In this document: piece after piece, positions 20,269-30,335 of the stretch | Layout: each line of letters starts with the position of its first letter | Position numbering within the stretch: position 1 is the stretch's first letter | Origin: Emmonsiellopsis sp. PD_33 | Taxonomy: Eukaryota; Ascomycota; Eurotiomycetes; Onygenales; Ajellomycetaceae | Assembly (NCBI GenBank): GCA_032988165.1 | Contig: JANTQF010000379.1 | Location: forward strand, 1 to 33,030 | Length of the DNA stretch: 33,030 nucleotides | Direction of reading: 5' to 3' | The notes under the pieces: generated by a model | Told to the model about the DNA's origin: nothing | Seen by the model: only the letters and a program-made list of their open reading frames with translations | The model's database searches: none | Position numbers and translations under genes: made by a program

Positions 20269-21934
20269 TTATGCCTTGACTGCATACTCCCGTCGGAACA
20301 TATCATCCACCTTGGTCAGATAGTAGGTTCCAGGGATAATAGTGTCGACGGTTCCGGTGGGGGCGAAGTCTTTCTTCAGATGAGCGTGCTCCCGGCTGAG
20401 ACACATCTATCATACGATCAATTTGTCAGCACTTGTCCGTTTCATACCCTACTGTCGAGCAATTGCGGGGGAAGGGCAAAAAAGAAAAAAACAAAACACA
20501 TACCTGGTCATAAACTTCGGGAGCAACAGTTCGTCTGGCAGCCAGGCGTTTCTTGAGATCCAGCTTCTCGACCATGTTGGAGATGTCACCAACGACCTTC
20601 AAGCTGAACATGGAGCTGGCCAAACCGCTTCCGTAGCTGAAGATACCAATCCGCTTTGGCTGGGCAGGGTCGAAAGAGGCATTGGTGAGCAAGCTGACGA
20701 GGCCTCCGTAGACGCTAGCGCAGTACATGTTTCCGCACATGGTGGGGACCTCGATCGAGGGCTGCACACGCTCGTTGAAGCGTTTCTTGGTCAGGCCCAT
20801 GAAGGTTTTCTCAACAACCTTATCGCTAAGCGACTTCTCATACTCGAGATCCCGGAGCTCAGGGGGAACCTCGCCGAAGGAAGGGTGAGCGGGGTCGGCA
20901 ATGTAGTCGTTGTAGAGCAGGCGGGCATACGACTTGGCAACAAGTTTGCAGGTTGGGGCGTGGAAAACCATGTGGTCGAAACGATCCAGAAGGGTCTTGG
21001 ATTCGTCCGCTGGGGCGGCAGCACCGTTGCCGTTTACGGTGGAACCGTTCTGCTGTGTCTTTGCCTCCAGCACCTTCTCTCGGGAATTGTAGGCCTTGTA
21101 GCAGGCATCCACAGCCTGGGTATAACACTTGATGGAGTAGTGTCCATCGACATAAGGATACTCGCTGGTCAAGTCAGGCTTATAGAAATCATATGCGTGG
21201 GTGATGTGGGATCCTCGGAGACCGGGCTCGAAGACAACGGGGGCGTCGGGGCCGATGAGCATGGCAACGCAGCCAGCACCACCAGTTGGGCGAGCAGCAC
21301 CCTTCTTATACAGAGCAATGTCTCCAGTGACCACAATCGCATCTCTTCCGTCCCACGCGGACGATTCGAGCCAGTTTATCGAGTTAAAGATGGCATTGGT
21401 GCCTCCGTAGCAGGCGTTCACGGTGTCCACACCTTCAATGTTGGTATTTCCCGAGGGTTCGAAAAGCTGCATCAACACAGACTTGACGGACTTGGACTTG
21501 TCGAGGATGGTCTCTGTGCCAACCTCGAGTCTGCCGATTGACTTGGGGTCGATGGAGTATTTGCGGAGGAGGGAGGAGAGGGTAGTGAGGGCCATGGAGT
21601 AGATATCTAACCCACCACCCGGTCAGATAAGCTCACCCAGAGGGAAAAAGGACAGAAGGGGGCATATTCTCGTACCTTCCCGGTCATCGCAGAAGCTCAT
21701 CTTGGTCTGGCCAAGACCAATGGTGTATTTGCCCTGGCTGACTCCATCGAACTTTTCGAGCTCGGCTTGATCAACGCACTGGAACTCCTGTCAGCCACCA
21801 TTCCGCAACTCACAGTTTCCGGTTCTTTGGATTATCAAATCAATGCAATGCGACAGAGCCGCAGACTGCCTTACCTGGGAGGGGAAATAAATCTCGATGG
21901 CCTTAATGCCAATATTCTGAGGACGGGAAGACAT
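20269..21934 (-). CDS. erg13: Hydroxymethylglutaryl-CoA synthase
   Basis: Condenses acetyl-CoA and acetoacetyl-CoA to HMG-CoA (EC 2.3.3.10), the committed entry to the mevalonate and ergosterol pathway; fungal enzyme, cytosolic. Minus-strand exons are 21934-21875, 21778-21676, 21606-20504 and 20406-20269, giving 467 residues. The start is MSSRPQNIGIKAIEIYFPSQ. Catalytic residues by alignment with the human enzyme: E86 in RLEVGTETILDKSKSVK, nucleophile C120 in VNACYGGTNAIFNS, and H270 in MVFHAPTCKLVAKS. The C-terminal exon encodes MCLSREHAHLKKDF...GTYYLTKVDDMFRREYAVKA. A Gln/Asn/Gly/Ala-rich surface insertion (TQQNGSTVNGNGAAAPADE) is typical of fungal versions. Exon 2 could also begin nine bases earlier (21787), adding E-F-Q. 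An in-frame ATG lies 25 codons upstream (22009). The 372-codon antisense open frame is a shadow. Confidence 0.97.
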
Positions 21935-24775
21935 GGTGTGGGGTTTTTCTTCAGGGGGGGGCAAAAACCGAGTTTTCTGCAGTGTTTCGAGGGAGGGCGG
22001 GATATCCAAGCGACGGACGGGCGAGGGTGAGGCAGTTATAGGGCGAAGGCAGGAGATCTAATAAAGAAACAGGACAGAAAAGTTAACAGGGAAAAGCACT
22101 GGTTGGGGAGGGCGGTGCGGTGCGGTGCGGATGTCTGGTGGACAAGGTTTTGGGTTGGGCGCATTCCACTGGGTCCAGCGACACAATCGTACCAAAGAGG
22201 GGGGGGATAATGGCCGGGAGCAGACAGAGTTCAACAAACCTATTGAGTAGACACGGCAGAACAGAGTAGACACGATTGTGGGCAGAATAGAGGGGACAAG
22301 CAGCAGAGAAGAATATAATAAACAGTCGGTCAGGGCTCAATTGAGGGCGGCCACAGCGATATATAAAGCGGCCGCCAAGTGTGGTATTGCTCCGTACCAG
22401 CATTACAGAATAGATTACAGCCAGTTGTCCACCGCCCGCTGCCCGCGCTGCTAGTCCGACACTCCCCAATAGTCGGGTGTGCTGCTGCTCCAAAAATGGG
22501 GATCTCTGCCCGCCAGCACACCCTGGTGGACGCTGCCACATCGCTCTGCATAACTCACCCCGCAGCAGGAAAAGGGGACTGTGGCTTCAAGCCGTCCCAG
22601 TCCTGTCCAGTGTCCAGTGTCCATCCATCGCAGAAATAAATTACCCATTTTATCAATCAAACGGTAATCCTGTATTGCTCCGTACTCGCCCTCTGCGGGC
22701 CCGATAATTACCCAAAGCGCACGGAATTCTTGGGTGCAGAACCTTGGACTCCATTCTTTTTCTTATCTGATCCTCTGCTGCTCGGGATTCTCTGGTTGGC
22801 CCCCACATACATACAATACGCATTGCAGTCTCGCCGCGACGATGGGGTGTCTGGCGCTGTCTGCTCGTCGTCAATGGGCACGAGCTTCCGAACTGTGGCA
22901 TACCAGCGGCGTGGTTCCTGGTATGTATGTATCAGGGCCGTATCGTAAATTTACAGGGGGCAAGCTTTTTCTTTTTCTGAGCCCAACAAATTGAAAAGAA
23001 ATAGTCTGTCTGTCTGTCTGATCAAGCAATTGATAGCGGGAGGAGCATCAATGGTGTCCCCCATCATAAAAATCTTGCAGCCTAGGCAGGCAGCGACTTT
23101 TAATTTTCGTTTCTATGCTCAACCCATTTCCTTTGGGCTCTCCACGGATGCGAATTGGTTTCACATATCAGCTCCACTTTGTTCTGATTTCTTGCATCAT
23201 GGCGGAGGATTCGGCCAGGGTGGTGGAGAAGGGACTCAGGGTTTATGCTGCAGCCTTAGGATATTGCGCCAGGGAGTCAGGGACCATCTGAGATCAGTTG
23301 GCATGGACGAATGGAGGGGCCTCAAACGGATACTTCCCGTTTCAATTGAATGGTGGGCTTCCTCCAAACTAATCTACTTGGCTGAATGTTCCCCAACATA
23401 CCGGGCAATTGCCAATTGATGGGTTCATCTAGGATGCTACTTCGGGCATGCGCACTTTTTTATATGAGTAAATGAACAGGCGTTTGGCATCCGGCAAATG
23501 GTCTGGGCCGCCGCATTATCTCAATCCTCCAAATTGACCCACAACTTACAAGCACAGCCATCTCAGCAGAGCAGGGGCCGACTTGCCGTTCAATGCCGGT
23601 TGGATAGGCAAAGCTTCTTCGAGCTTGAATGAAACATGGTTACCGTCCGGCCACTAGGGCGACGGAGCAGATCCATCAGGATTCGGCAGAAGGGTATCAT
23701 TTTTGCTCTAATGCAGGTACCCGTCTCTGCTCGAAACTCGATATCTAGGCTGCCATTTTTCAAGAGGTACGTGGGATCAGGAACCGTGAACAAGGAAGCT
23801 CTAGTGAGAACCTCATAGCCCGGCCGGAATTTGCTCATCTGAATATTATTCATCCTGTGAGAGCTTATTCATGGTGTAATAGGCGGAGCTGGAAGTGCAA
23901 TCAACCGGGGGGTATTTTAATATCGGAAAGTAAATAGTCACTGTTGTGGAGGTTCCTGTCATGGAGCTTTTGGCAGGGGGAGCTCAACCACCTATGGATT
24001 ACGAGGTGGTAATATGTGTAAACGCGCATTCATGCTTTTGCTGTCAAATATGAGGCCGAACGTAGCCTCAGCCATGACTCGAAGACGTATTGAAATGTTT
24101 TCCATGTGGGATGGAACTGGACATGCTCACCAGGCTGGTAACAGGACATTGCAGCCATGGTGCTGGGCTCCAGATCAATGGTCTTGGAAAGGGTTGGATT
24201 TCTAGACGCCATGTTAACGGTCACCCATATTAGAGATATAAGCAGACCTGTATTCGGTCAATCCTGGCTACCAGGGTGATGCAGTTGGAAAAGATTTGAT
24301 ACCTCACTCAACAGCAATAGGTTCAGCAAGCAAAAAGGCCGACATGACCAAACACTCGGACAAGCATAGGATGGCAGCTTGTCGAAACACGGCCTGTTGA
24401 CAGCAGACGACGTCGACTGGCATAAGCTAACGGCACTGCGAGATGTTGCTCTCCATCTCCGGAGGATTGAAAATGCCAAGCGCTGCGCCACGTCTCCGCC
24501 GAATTGCGGCTAGTGGGCTGCGGGAGATTCTGAGACGCCAGCCAGACCTCATCGGGATTCCAGACACCCCAACCCTCAGCTTCTCACCCTCAGTCCTGGT
24601 TCGCCAGCACCCTCAACTCCCTTTGCAGCCACCCAGTCCCCCGTGCGATGCTGTGCCATGCTCCTGCAATAACAGCAAGATCATGATCCCGCATCCCTCG
24701 CGGCCTCCTTAACCGTCCCATCCCTCCGTATCCAGGGACTCAGGGGGCTCGCGCAGCTCCATCCCACCCGCCGCC
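21935..24775. other. 2.8-kb intergenic region between divergent genes
   Basis: Holds the promoters of HMG-CoA synthase (leftward) and the M28 peptidase (rightward). A minus-strand TATA-like TTTATATAT lies at about 22360-22369, some 430 bp from the HMG-CoA synthase start. CTCACCCCGC at about 22553 is similar to a sterol regulatory element (ATCACCCCAC) but differs at two positions. Short repeats are (GCGGT) units at 22112-22130 and (GTCT)4 at 23004-23020. Open frames at 22991-23419 and 23590-23853 have no family motifs and are not called as genes. Confidence 0.4.
23004..23020. repeat. Microsatellite (GTCT)4
   Basis: Four perfect copies of GTCT plus a G. The same unit recurs at 28359-28374. Confidence 0.85.
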
Positions 24776-27547
24776 ATGGGCGACGAGAAATCGAAATACG
24801 AATTCCTCCCTATCCCCTCCTACGAAGAAGCCACCTCCTCCCGCCCTCCCTCCGCCCAGTCTCGCCTCGGTCCAGAAGAAGTCAGTGACGACGCCGAAAG
24901 ACAAGGCCTGCTCAGCCATGCCTCCCACAGCGGCCACGAGTCCCGATATCCCGCCGGCTATCACCCTCCCACCGTCGAGTCCGCACGTTCGAGCCTCGAT
25001 TTCCTCCCCTCGTCCAGTGGGAGCTCGGCGCGCGGGTCGACGGAGGATCTAAGGCGGGAGCTGGAGCAGATGGACGTGGAGGAACCCGATGAAGCTTCCA
25101 GTTCATCACGCTCGTCCTTCTCGAAACGATTTACACATTTCAGAAAGACTCTGTCGTCGATACATCTGCCGCTATGGAAGTACATGCCAAAGTTCAAATT
25201 CAACTTCAAACCGCAATTTTTTAGCTCGCTGGCCTCGAGGCTGGAGGGCCAAAACTATATTATTTTACTAAGGATGATTGGATTATTTATTGTCGTTGGC
25301 ATCGTATACATCCTCTTGGTGTCGGATGTCTTCAACTTCTCTCGACGGATAAACATGGGACAGATGTACGAGCCCGAGTCGGTCCGCGTATTCGTCCAGA
25401 GCCATATCAACGAGTCCTACATCGCCGAGAACCTCGAAATCATGACGAATTTTCCACATGTCGCGGGAACGGAAGGAAACTATGTTTTAGCGGAATGGGT
25501 TGAGGATAAACTCAAGAACTCCCTCTTTGACGAGGTTGAGCTTGAAAGATTTGATGTCTATCTAAATTACCCCAGAGAGGATGGAAGAAGGGTCGCTATT
25601 GTCGATCCACCGGAGCTAGCCTGGGAGGCCAAGATCGACGAAGAACAAGTATACAAGGTTCCCCCGAAGGAGCAGTCACTTGTGTTCCACGGACATTCGA
25701 AATCCGGAAACGTCACCGGACCCCTAATATATGCGAATTACGGATCGCGCGAAGACTTCAAGGCCCTCTCCGATATGGGTGTGAAGTTGGAAGGCTCTAT
25801 TGTCTTGGTTCGATACTATGGCACTCAGGGCGACAGAGCACTCAAAATAAAAGCGGCTGAACTGGCTGGAGCCGCTGGATGTATTATATATTCCGACCCT
25901 GCTGAAGATGGGTTCGTTCAAGGCCCTGCTTGGCCCAAAGGGCGATATATGCCCAGTGATGGGGTACAACGTGGAGGGGTTAGTTTGATGTCCTGGGTAG
26001 TTGGCGATGTTTTGAGTCCTGGGTTTGCGTCACTGCCCGAGGAAAAGAAGAGAATATCTGTGGAAGAAAGCACCGGCCTTCCCAAGATCCCCAGCATCCC
26101 CCTCGCATGGCGTGATGCCCAGCCTCTCCTAAAGACGCTTCGTGGCCATGGGAAAAAGGTCCCCAAGGACTGGAAAGGTGGTGTTCCGGAGGTTGGTGAA
26201 TGGTGGTCTGGAGATTCATCGTCACCAAAGGTCAACCTACTTAATCTTCAGGACGAAGTCGAGCGCCAACCTATATACAATGTCATCGGCAGGATCTTTG
26301 GTATTGAGCAGTCCGAGAAGAAAATCGTCGTCGGCAGCCATCGCGATTCGTGGTGTTTTGGAGCTGCTGATCCCGGAAGTGGCACTGCCGTTCTTCTCGA
26401 AGTGGCCAGAGTGTTTGGAGAACTACGTAGCCATGGATGGCGGCCATTACGGACGATCGAGTTTGCGAGCTGGGATGGTGAGGAGTATAACCTGATCGGA
26501 TCCACAGAACATGTGGAAAACCAAGTTGAACAACTCCGCAGTGACGCTGTGGCATATCTCAATGTCGATGTCGCCGTAACTGGCGATAAATTCCGCGCCG
26601 CCGCATCCCCTCTATTTCAGCGTGTCCTACTTAGAATCCTCAATCGTACCTCTGACCCGAAAACGGGCGAGATCCTACGAGATTTATGGAACAAACAGGG
26701 CTCCAAACTCGAAGGACTGGGCGCGGGCAGCGACTACGTCGCTTTCCAGGACATCGCAGGCACCTCAAGCATCGATTTTGGCTTCACTGGCGACGCCTAC
26801 CCGTATCACAGCTGCTATGATAATTTCGAATGGATGACCAAGATTGGCGATCCCGGCTTCGAGTACCATAAGGTTCTCGGCCAGATATGGGCTTTACTAA
26901 TTCTTGAGCTTTCAGATAGCCCCCTTCTTCCCTATGATATGCAAGCATACGCTAGTGAAGTTACCAATTACGTGGCAGACCTGGAAAAGTATGCCCAGTC
27001 CAAGAAAGTCCCTCTACAAATTCGCGATGCTCGCAAGGCGCCTGGAAATAAAGGCCCATCCGATCCAAATGTCGTGAATATCAAACCCTTGTACGATGCC
27101 GCGAAGCTGTTCCGCGATAACGCAGTTCGATTTCATGAATGGGGCAATAACTGGAATGAAACCCTCATGGCCTCTGGAGGATATGAAAGCAACGTCATGG
27201 CAATCAAGCGCATGAGCCATAATAGCCGCATGACCTATTTCGAAACTCATCTCTTGGATTTAGACAAGGATGGCGGGGTTAGTCTCTCTTCCTCCCCTTC
27301 TCACCAAACCCAGGCCTCCCTTTTTTTTCCCTGTCATACTGACCCTCCACCCCCCACCGCCCAGATCCCCAACCGCACCCAATTCAAACACGTCATCTTC
27401 GGACCGCAGGCATGGTCGGGCTACGACGAGGCATTCTTCCCCGCCATCCGCGACGCCATCGATTCAGGCAACTGGACCGAGACGCAGAGGTGGATTGACA
27501 GGGTATCTTTCATCCTGAGCGACGCTAGCATTGCGTTGAACGATTAG
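24776..27547 (+). CDS. Glutamate carboxypeptidase II-like M28 metallopeptidase (type II membrane protein)
   Basis: Two exons, 24776-27277 and 27365-27547, encode 894 residues. The order is: cytosolic Ser-rich N-tail (1-160); one transmembrane segment (IILLRMIGLFIVVGIVYILL, 162-181); protease-associated domain (about 280-440); M28 peptidase (about 500-700); TFR-like dimerisation domain at the C-terminus. Both zinc sites look intact: H522 and D532 (SHRDSWCFGAADPGSG, ten apart as in human GCPII), catalytic/ligand E569-E570 (DGEEYNLIGS), D598 (28 after E570, same as human) and H678 (YPYHSCYDN). So, unlike transferrin receptors, it should be an active dizinc exopeptidase. Relatives in yeast (Vps70, Tre1/Tre2) act in vacuolar sorting or membrane-protein turnover; the exact role here is unknown. 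The single intron is 87 bp, in phase and free of stop codons, so a 923-residue read-through form is formally possible. C-terminal IPNRTQFKHVIFGPQAWSGY follows the acceptor as expected. Confidence 0.95.
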   Translation: MGDEKSKYEFLPIPSYEEATSSRPPSAQSRLGPEEVSDDAERQGLLSHASHSGHESRYPAGYHPPTVESARSSLDFLPSSSGSSARGSTEDLRRELEQMDVEEPDEASSSSRSSFSKRFTHFRKTLSSIHLPLWKYMPKFKFNFKPQFFSSLASRLEGQNYIILLRMIGLFIVVGIVYILLVSDVFNFSRRINMGQMYEPESVRVFVQSHINESYIAENLEIMTNFPHVAGTEGNYVLAEWVEDKLKNSLFDEVELERFDVYLNYPREDGRRVAIVDPPELAWEAKIDEEQVYKVPPKEQSLVFHGHSKSGNVTGPLIYANYGSREDFKALSDMGVKLEGSIVLVRYYGTQGDRALKIKAAELAGAAGCIIYSDPAEDGFVQGPAWPKGRYMPSDGVQRGGVSLMSWVVGDVLSPGFASLPEEKKRISVEESTGLPKIPSIPLAWRDAQPLLKTLRGHGKKVPKDWKGGVPEVGEWWSGDSSSPKVNLLNLQDEVERQPIYNVIGRIFGIEQSEKKIVVGSHRDSWCFGAADPGSGTAVLLEVARVFGELRSHGWRPLRTIEFASWDGEEYNLIGSTEHVENQVEQLRSDAVAYLNVDVAVTGDKFRAAASPLFQRVLLRILNRTSDPKTGEILRDLWNKQGSKLEGLGAGSDYVAFQDIAGTSSIDFGFTGDAYPYHSCYDNFEWMTKIGDPGFEYHKVLGQIWALLILELSDSPLLPYDMQAYASEVTNYVADLEKYAQSKKVPLQIRDARKAPGNKGPSDPNVVNIKPLYDAAKLFRDNAVRFHEWGNNWNETLMASGGYESNVMAIKRMSHNSRMTYFETHLLDLDKDGGVSLSSSPSHQTQASLFFPCHTDPPPPTAQIPNRTQFKHVIFGPQAWSGYDEAFFPAIRDAIDSGNWTETQRWIDRVSFILSDASIALND
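27278..27364 (+). other. Stop-free, frame-neutral intron of the M28 peptidase gene
   Basis: The 87-bp interval begins GTTAGT after GAT-GGC-GGG and ends CGCCCAG, with a pyrimidine tract and an ACTGAC-like branch site at about 27338. It is 29 codons long with no in-frame stop. Its translation is Ser/Pro-rich, unlike the surrounding conserved domain, and removal joins DKDGG to IPNRTQF. It is therefore treated as an intron. Confidence 0.85.
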
Positions 27548-27656
27548 AGAGATTTATTTGTATGTTGTATATATATTTTGTTATACGGGTTAGGAGAGCA
27601 AGGATTTTTTTTTCCCTCTATTCCATATCCGTATACCACGCGCACAATACCATTTG

Positions 27657-27662
27657 AATAAA
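27657..27662 (+). terminator. Possible polyadenylation signal AATAAA
   Basis: Exact AATAAA about 110 bp after the peptidase stop codon, downstream of a T-run. Reasonable distance for a 3'-end signal in a fungal mRNA. Confidence 0.4.
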
Positions 27663-28152
27663 TACACAAACCACGTTAACAACCGCGTTTCCGAGCGCTT
27701 CTCATCTATCTCTTCTACCTATCTATCCCCATTCAGCATACCCAACCAACCCAAATTGGTCCTTCATCTTGCATATTTCCCCTCCTTCTCCCCCTTTCTT
27801 CCATCCGATACATACCCCCCTTTTATATATATATACCTTTCTTCCCCCGTTAACCCCCCCCCCCCGCCCCTACCACCTGAAAGATTCCACATACATACAT
27901 ACATCCATCACCACCGCATTTCTTCTCATTTCTTCATTTTTTTTTTTTGATTCAAGTATACGGTATCGTTTTTTGAAGCGTTCCATTCATCGGTTTCAGT
28001 TTTGACTTTCCTGTTTCTTGCTTTTTGTTCAAAACATATACCTCCCATATATACCTACATATGTGCATACATACATTGTTCATGTGTTACTTTACTTTTG
28101 CCAATATATACTATAGCAGAGATATGTTCCCTATAGTATGCATCTATCTATT

Positions 28153-28156
<4 letters not shown>

Positions 28157-28184
<28 letters not shown>

Positions 28185-28186
28185 CT
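28157..28186. repeat. Microsatellite (CTGG)7
   Basis: Seven perfect CTGG units plus CT, the longest of four tetranucleotide repeats within 300 bp. Confidence 0.95.
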
Positions 28187-28436
28187 TATTTAACAAGTGC
28201 TTATTTGATCCACATTCTTCCTATTAAAGCTTCATATGGCTGCAGTGGCATGGGTAGGTAGGTAGGTGTTATTCATTTCACTTGTTGTTTGGTTCAGTTT
28301 GTTTAGCCCCCAGCTTTTATTTGGATATTATCCTGTGTATACAATCATAGTCAGGCATGTCTGTCTGTCTGTCTGCCTGGCAGTTTGTATGATGTATGGT
28401 AACCTACCTCCAACAAACCACTTTTCTTCAATGGCC

Positions 28437-28458
28437 ATTCATTCATTCATTCATTCAT
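28437..28458. repeat. Microsatellite (ATTC)5
   Basis: Five perfect ATTC units plus AT. Confidence 0.9.
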
Positions 28459-29213
28459 CTGCTCACACACCATTTCCACTGCTTGCCTACTCACAGGGTA
28501 AAAATTTCCAAACTACCATTCCATTCATTATCTATTTCATTTGTTTGTTCTCTATAATACAAAATAATCAAAACATATCCATCCATCCGTAATTATCCGT
28601 GCCATGCCTTGGCCTGTTCATCCATTCATTGTGCATGATCAATCACTCTCAGTCTAGCCTAGCCCACCCGGGCAAAGATCAAAAATAATCAGCGGACGAG
28701 GGCGCGCGCAAAAGGGGGGCCCATCAGGGAGAAAAAAAAATTAGAATCCCTTGATACTGCAAAACAACAAAGCTGGAGGGGAACCTCCTTTTTTTTGGAA
28801 ATGGATTTTTGGTTTGATAACTGGCTTCCTCTTCGCGGGGCACTTAGCCCGCAATGTGAGAAGAAGCCGGGTTTGAAACAATCTTTTGAGCCGCGCGGTA
28901 AACGTGCAAGCAAAAGGGTAGCAAACGAATTATGACGGGACAACCACAACATAGCAAGCAGCAAGCAAAATAAATGCAATAGAGAAAAGCAAAATAAAAA
29001 TTTGAAAAAATCCGGTTTTGGCAACCCGTTTTCAATTTTTTTGCCAATCGGAGCTGCATGCGCTGTGGTCAAAACTTATTTGCTGGCACTTGAAGGTCTG
29101 TCTATTATGCCTTCAACAGTGCCGCTTTCCCTTTCGGGTGTTTTGTAAATCGATCGCTCGGGGTTTGGCAAATCACGCCGTCAAGGCCCGACGATCGCAT
29201 GTCGATGGTAGAT

Positions 29214-30335
29214 CTAGCTAGCAGGGAGATTCTTCATGTCTCCCTTGCCATCCTTGATCCAGGCAGGATCAATCAAGCGTTCTCTCTCAGCGTAGAGTTG
29301 CTTGTAAGCGCCGCGGATAGTTCCGTCACTGACGTGAGCAACGCCGGATATCTCCTTGGCGGATTTGCCCTGTCCCATCAAGAATGATGCCATATATATG
29401 GAGGCCGCGACGATCGACAACGGGGAACGACCGGCAAGATCACCCATCGATGTAACTCTATCAGCAAGTGCTGACGATACATTCGTGACTTGGAAGGGGA
29501 GATCGAGCAAGTTGCAGAACCGGTTGCAGAGGTCGCTTGGCTTCGTGGATGTTGTGGCAGTATAGGTCTCGTTAGGGTCAGGAACACCTAGAGTAAATTA
29601 GATCAGTTTTTGATATCAATACACCAGCTTTATTGTCAAGCTAAGCTTACCGCCACTGGAGACCACGGAGTTAATCCTCTCCAGGTTTTGTGCGGTGAAG
29701 AACTTCTCAAGGGCCTTGTAGATACGGCCAATCTCTTTCTTAGTGACCCGTGTTACGGCGAAGATCTCCGTAAATGTACGTGGGACTTTGCACTGGCGGC
29801 ACGCGATGAAGATACATCCGGCGATGATAACATCTTGCGATTTGCCCTTGAATGCCTTTGCATCGTCCACGATCTTAAACAGATACTTGGCGGTATCCGC
29901 AACATTTTTGGGAATGTTGAAACCGTCACAGAGCGCGCCAATTTCCTTGTAGGCTGCCAGCAAAGCCTTGTTGGTTTTCTCGCTAGACATCTTATTCTGG
30001 GCACGGTGCAGCTCGCGGCTTCGAGCACCTCCTGCGCCATATGAAATTTGGGTCTCGAGCTGGTTGCCATTTAGGAGCGGGTTGGCCGCATCTCCAACAC
30101 GGGAAGGGTCATCGTTGTTCTGGTCATCGTTCGAAAAGGTACGCCATTCGGAATGCTGGTCAATCTCCCGATCGGCCAGGACGAGGCCGCAAGTCCCGCA
30201 GATGGTCTCGTGCGAGTCTGGAGTTACCAGGTTGGGAGGATTTTCTCTACATTCTGGGCAGATCAAATGTGCGGCAAGATTTTCCTTCCATAAGGTATCC
30301 TGTTCGGTGCGCATGCCAGTTCCCACAACTGTCAT
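29214..30335 (-). CDS. Transcription initiation factor TFIIB
   Basis: General RNA polymerase II factor that bridges TBP-TATA and polymerase in the nucleus (yeast Sua7). Minus-strand exons 30335-29651 and 29587-29214, joined over a 63-bp intron, give 352 residues. The zinc ribbon has C26-x2-C29 (ICPECRENPPN) and C46-x2-C49 (ICGTCGLVL). Next comes the B-reader segment HSEWRTFSNDDQNNDDPSRVG, nearly invariant in TFIIB. The first cyclin repeat (about 105-190) contains KALLAAYKEIGALCDGFNIP and IIAGCIFIACRQ; the second (about 235-320) contains SPLSIVAASIYMAS and KEISGVAHVSDGTIRGAYK. The start at 30335 fits the usual short N-terminus before WKENL. However, the frame stays open upstream for a Lys/Arg-rich stretch without a further ATG, so an extra 5' exon cannot be excluded. 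Divergent from the ATP synthase gene on the right. Confidence 0.95.

Larger units (their letters stand above)
27663..29213. other. Intergenic region between convergent genes, rich in microsatellites
   Basis: Pyrimidine-rich low-complexity sequence (27690-28030) is followed by a cluster of tetranucleotide repeats: (CTGG)7 at 28157-28184, (GGTA)3 at 28253-28266, (GTCT)4 at 28359-28374 and (ATTC)5 at 28437-28458. From about 28680 to 29213 composition changes; part of this should be the 3'UTR of the minus-strand TFIIB gene. Open frames here encode only low-complexity or featureless peptides. Confidence 0.5.

Noticed and set aside
20423..21541. 372-codon plus-strand open frame
   Set aside because: Exact antisense shadow of HMG-CoA synthase exon 3, whose catalytic motifs are unambiguous on the other strand.
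22991..23419. 142-codon plus-strand open frame in the long intergenic region
   Set aside because: Starts in a GTCT microsatellite, has no recognisable motif, and its composition does not look like a conserved protein; left uncalled.
23590..23853. 87-codon minus-strand open frame
   Set aside because: No family motif, no plausible neighbouring exons, and a length expected by chance.
28157..28460. Regularly repeated short units resembling an array
   Set aside because: Simple tetranucleotide microsatellites, not spaced repeats with unique spacers; not CRISPR.
28689..29072. 127-codon minus-strand open frame with a hydrophobic stretch
   Set aside because: Phe/Leu-rich because of AT-rich sequence; ends in low-complexity Phe/Lys runs; probably TFIIB 3' flank.
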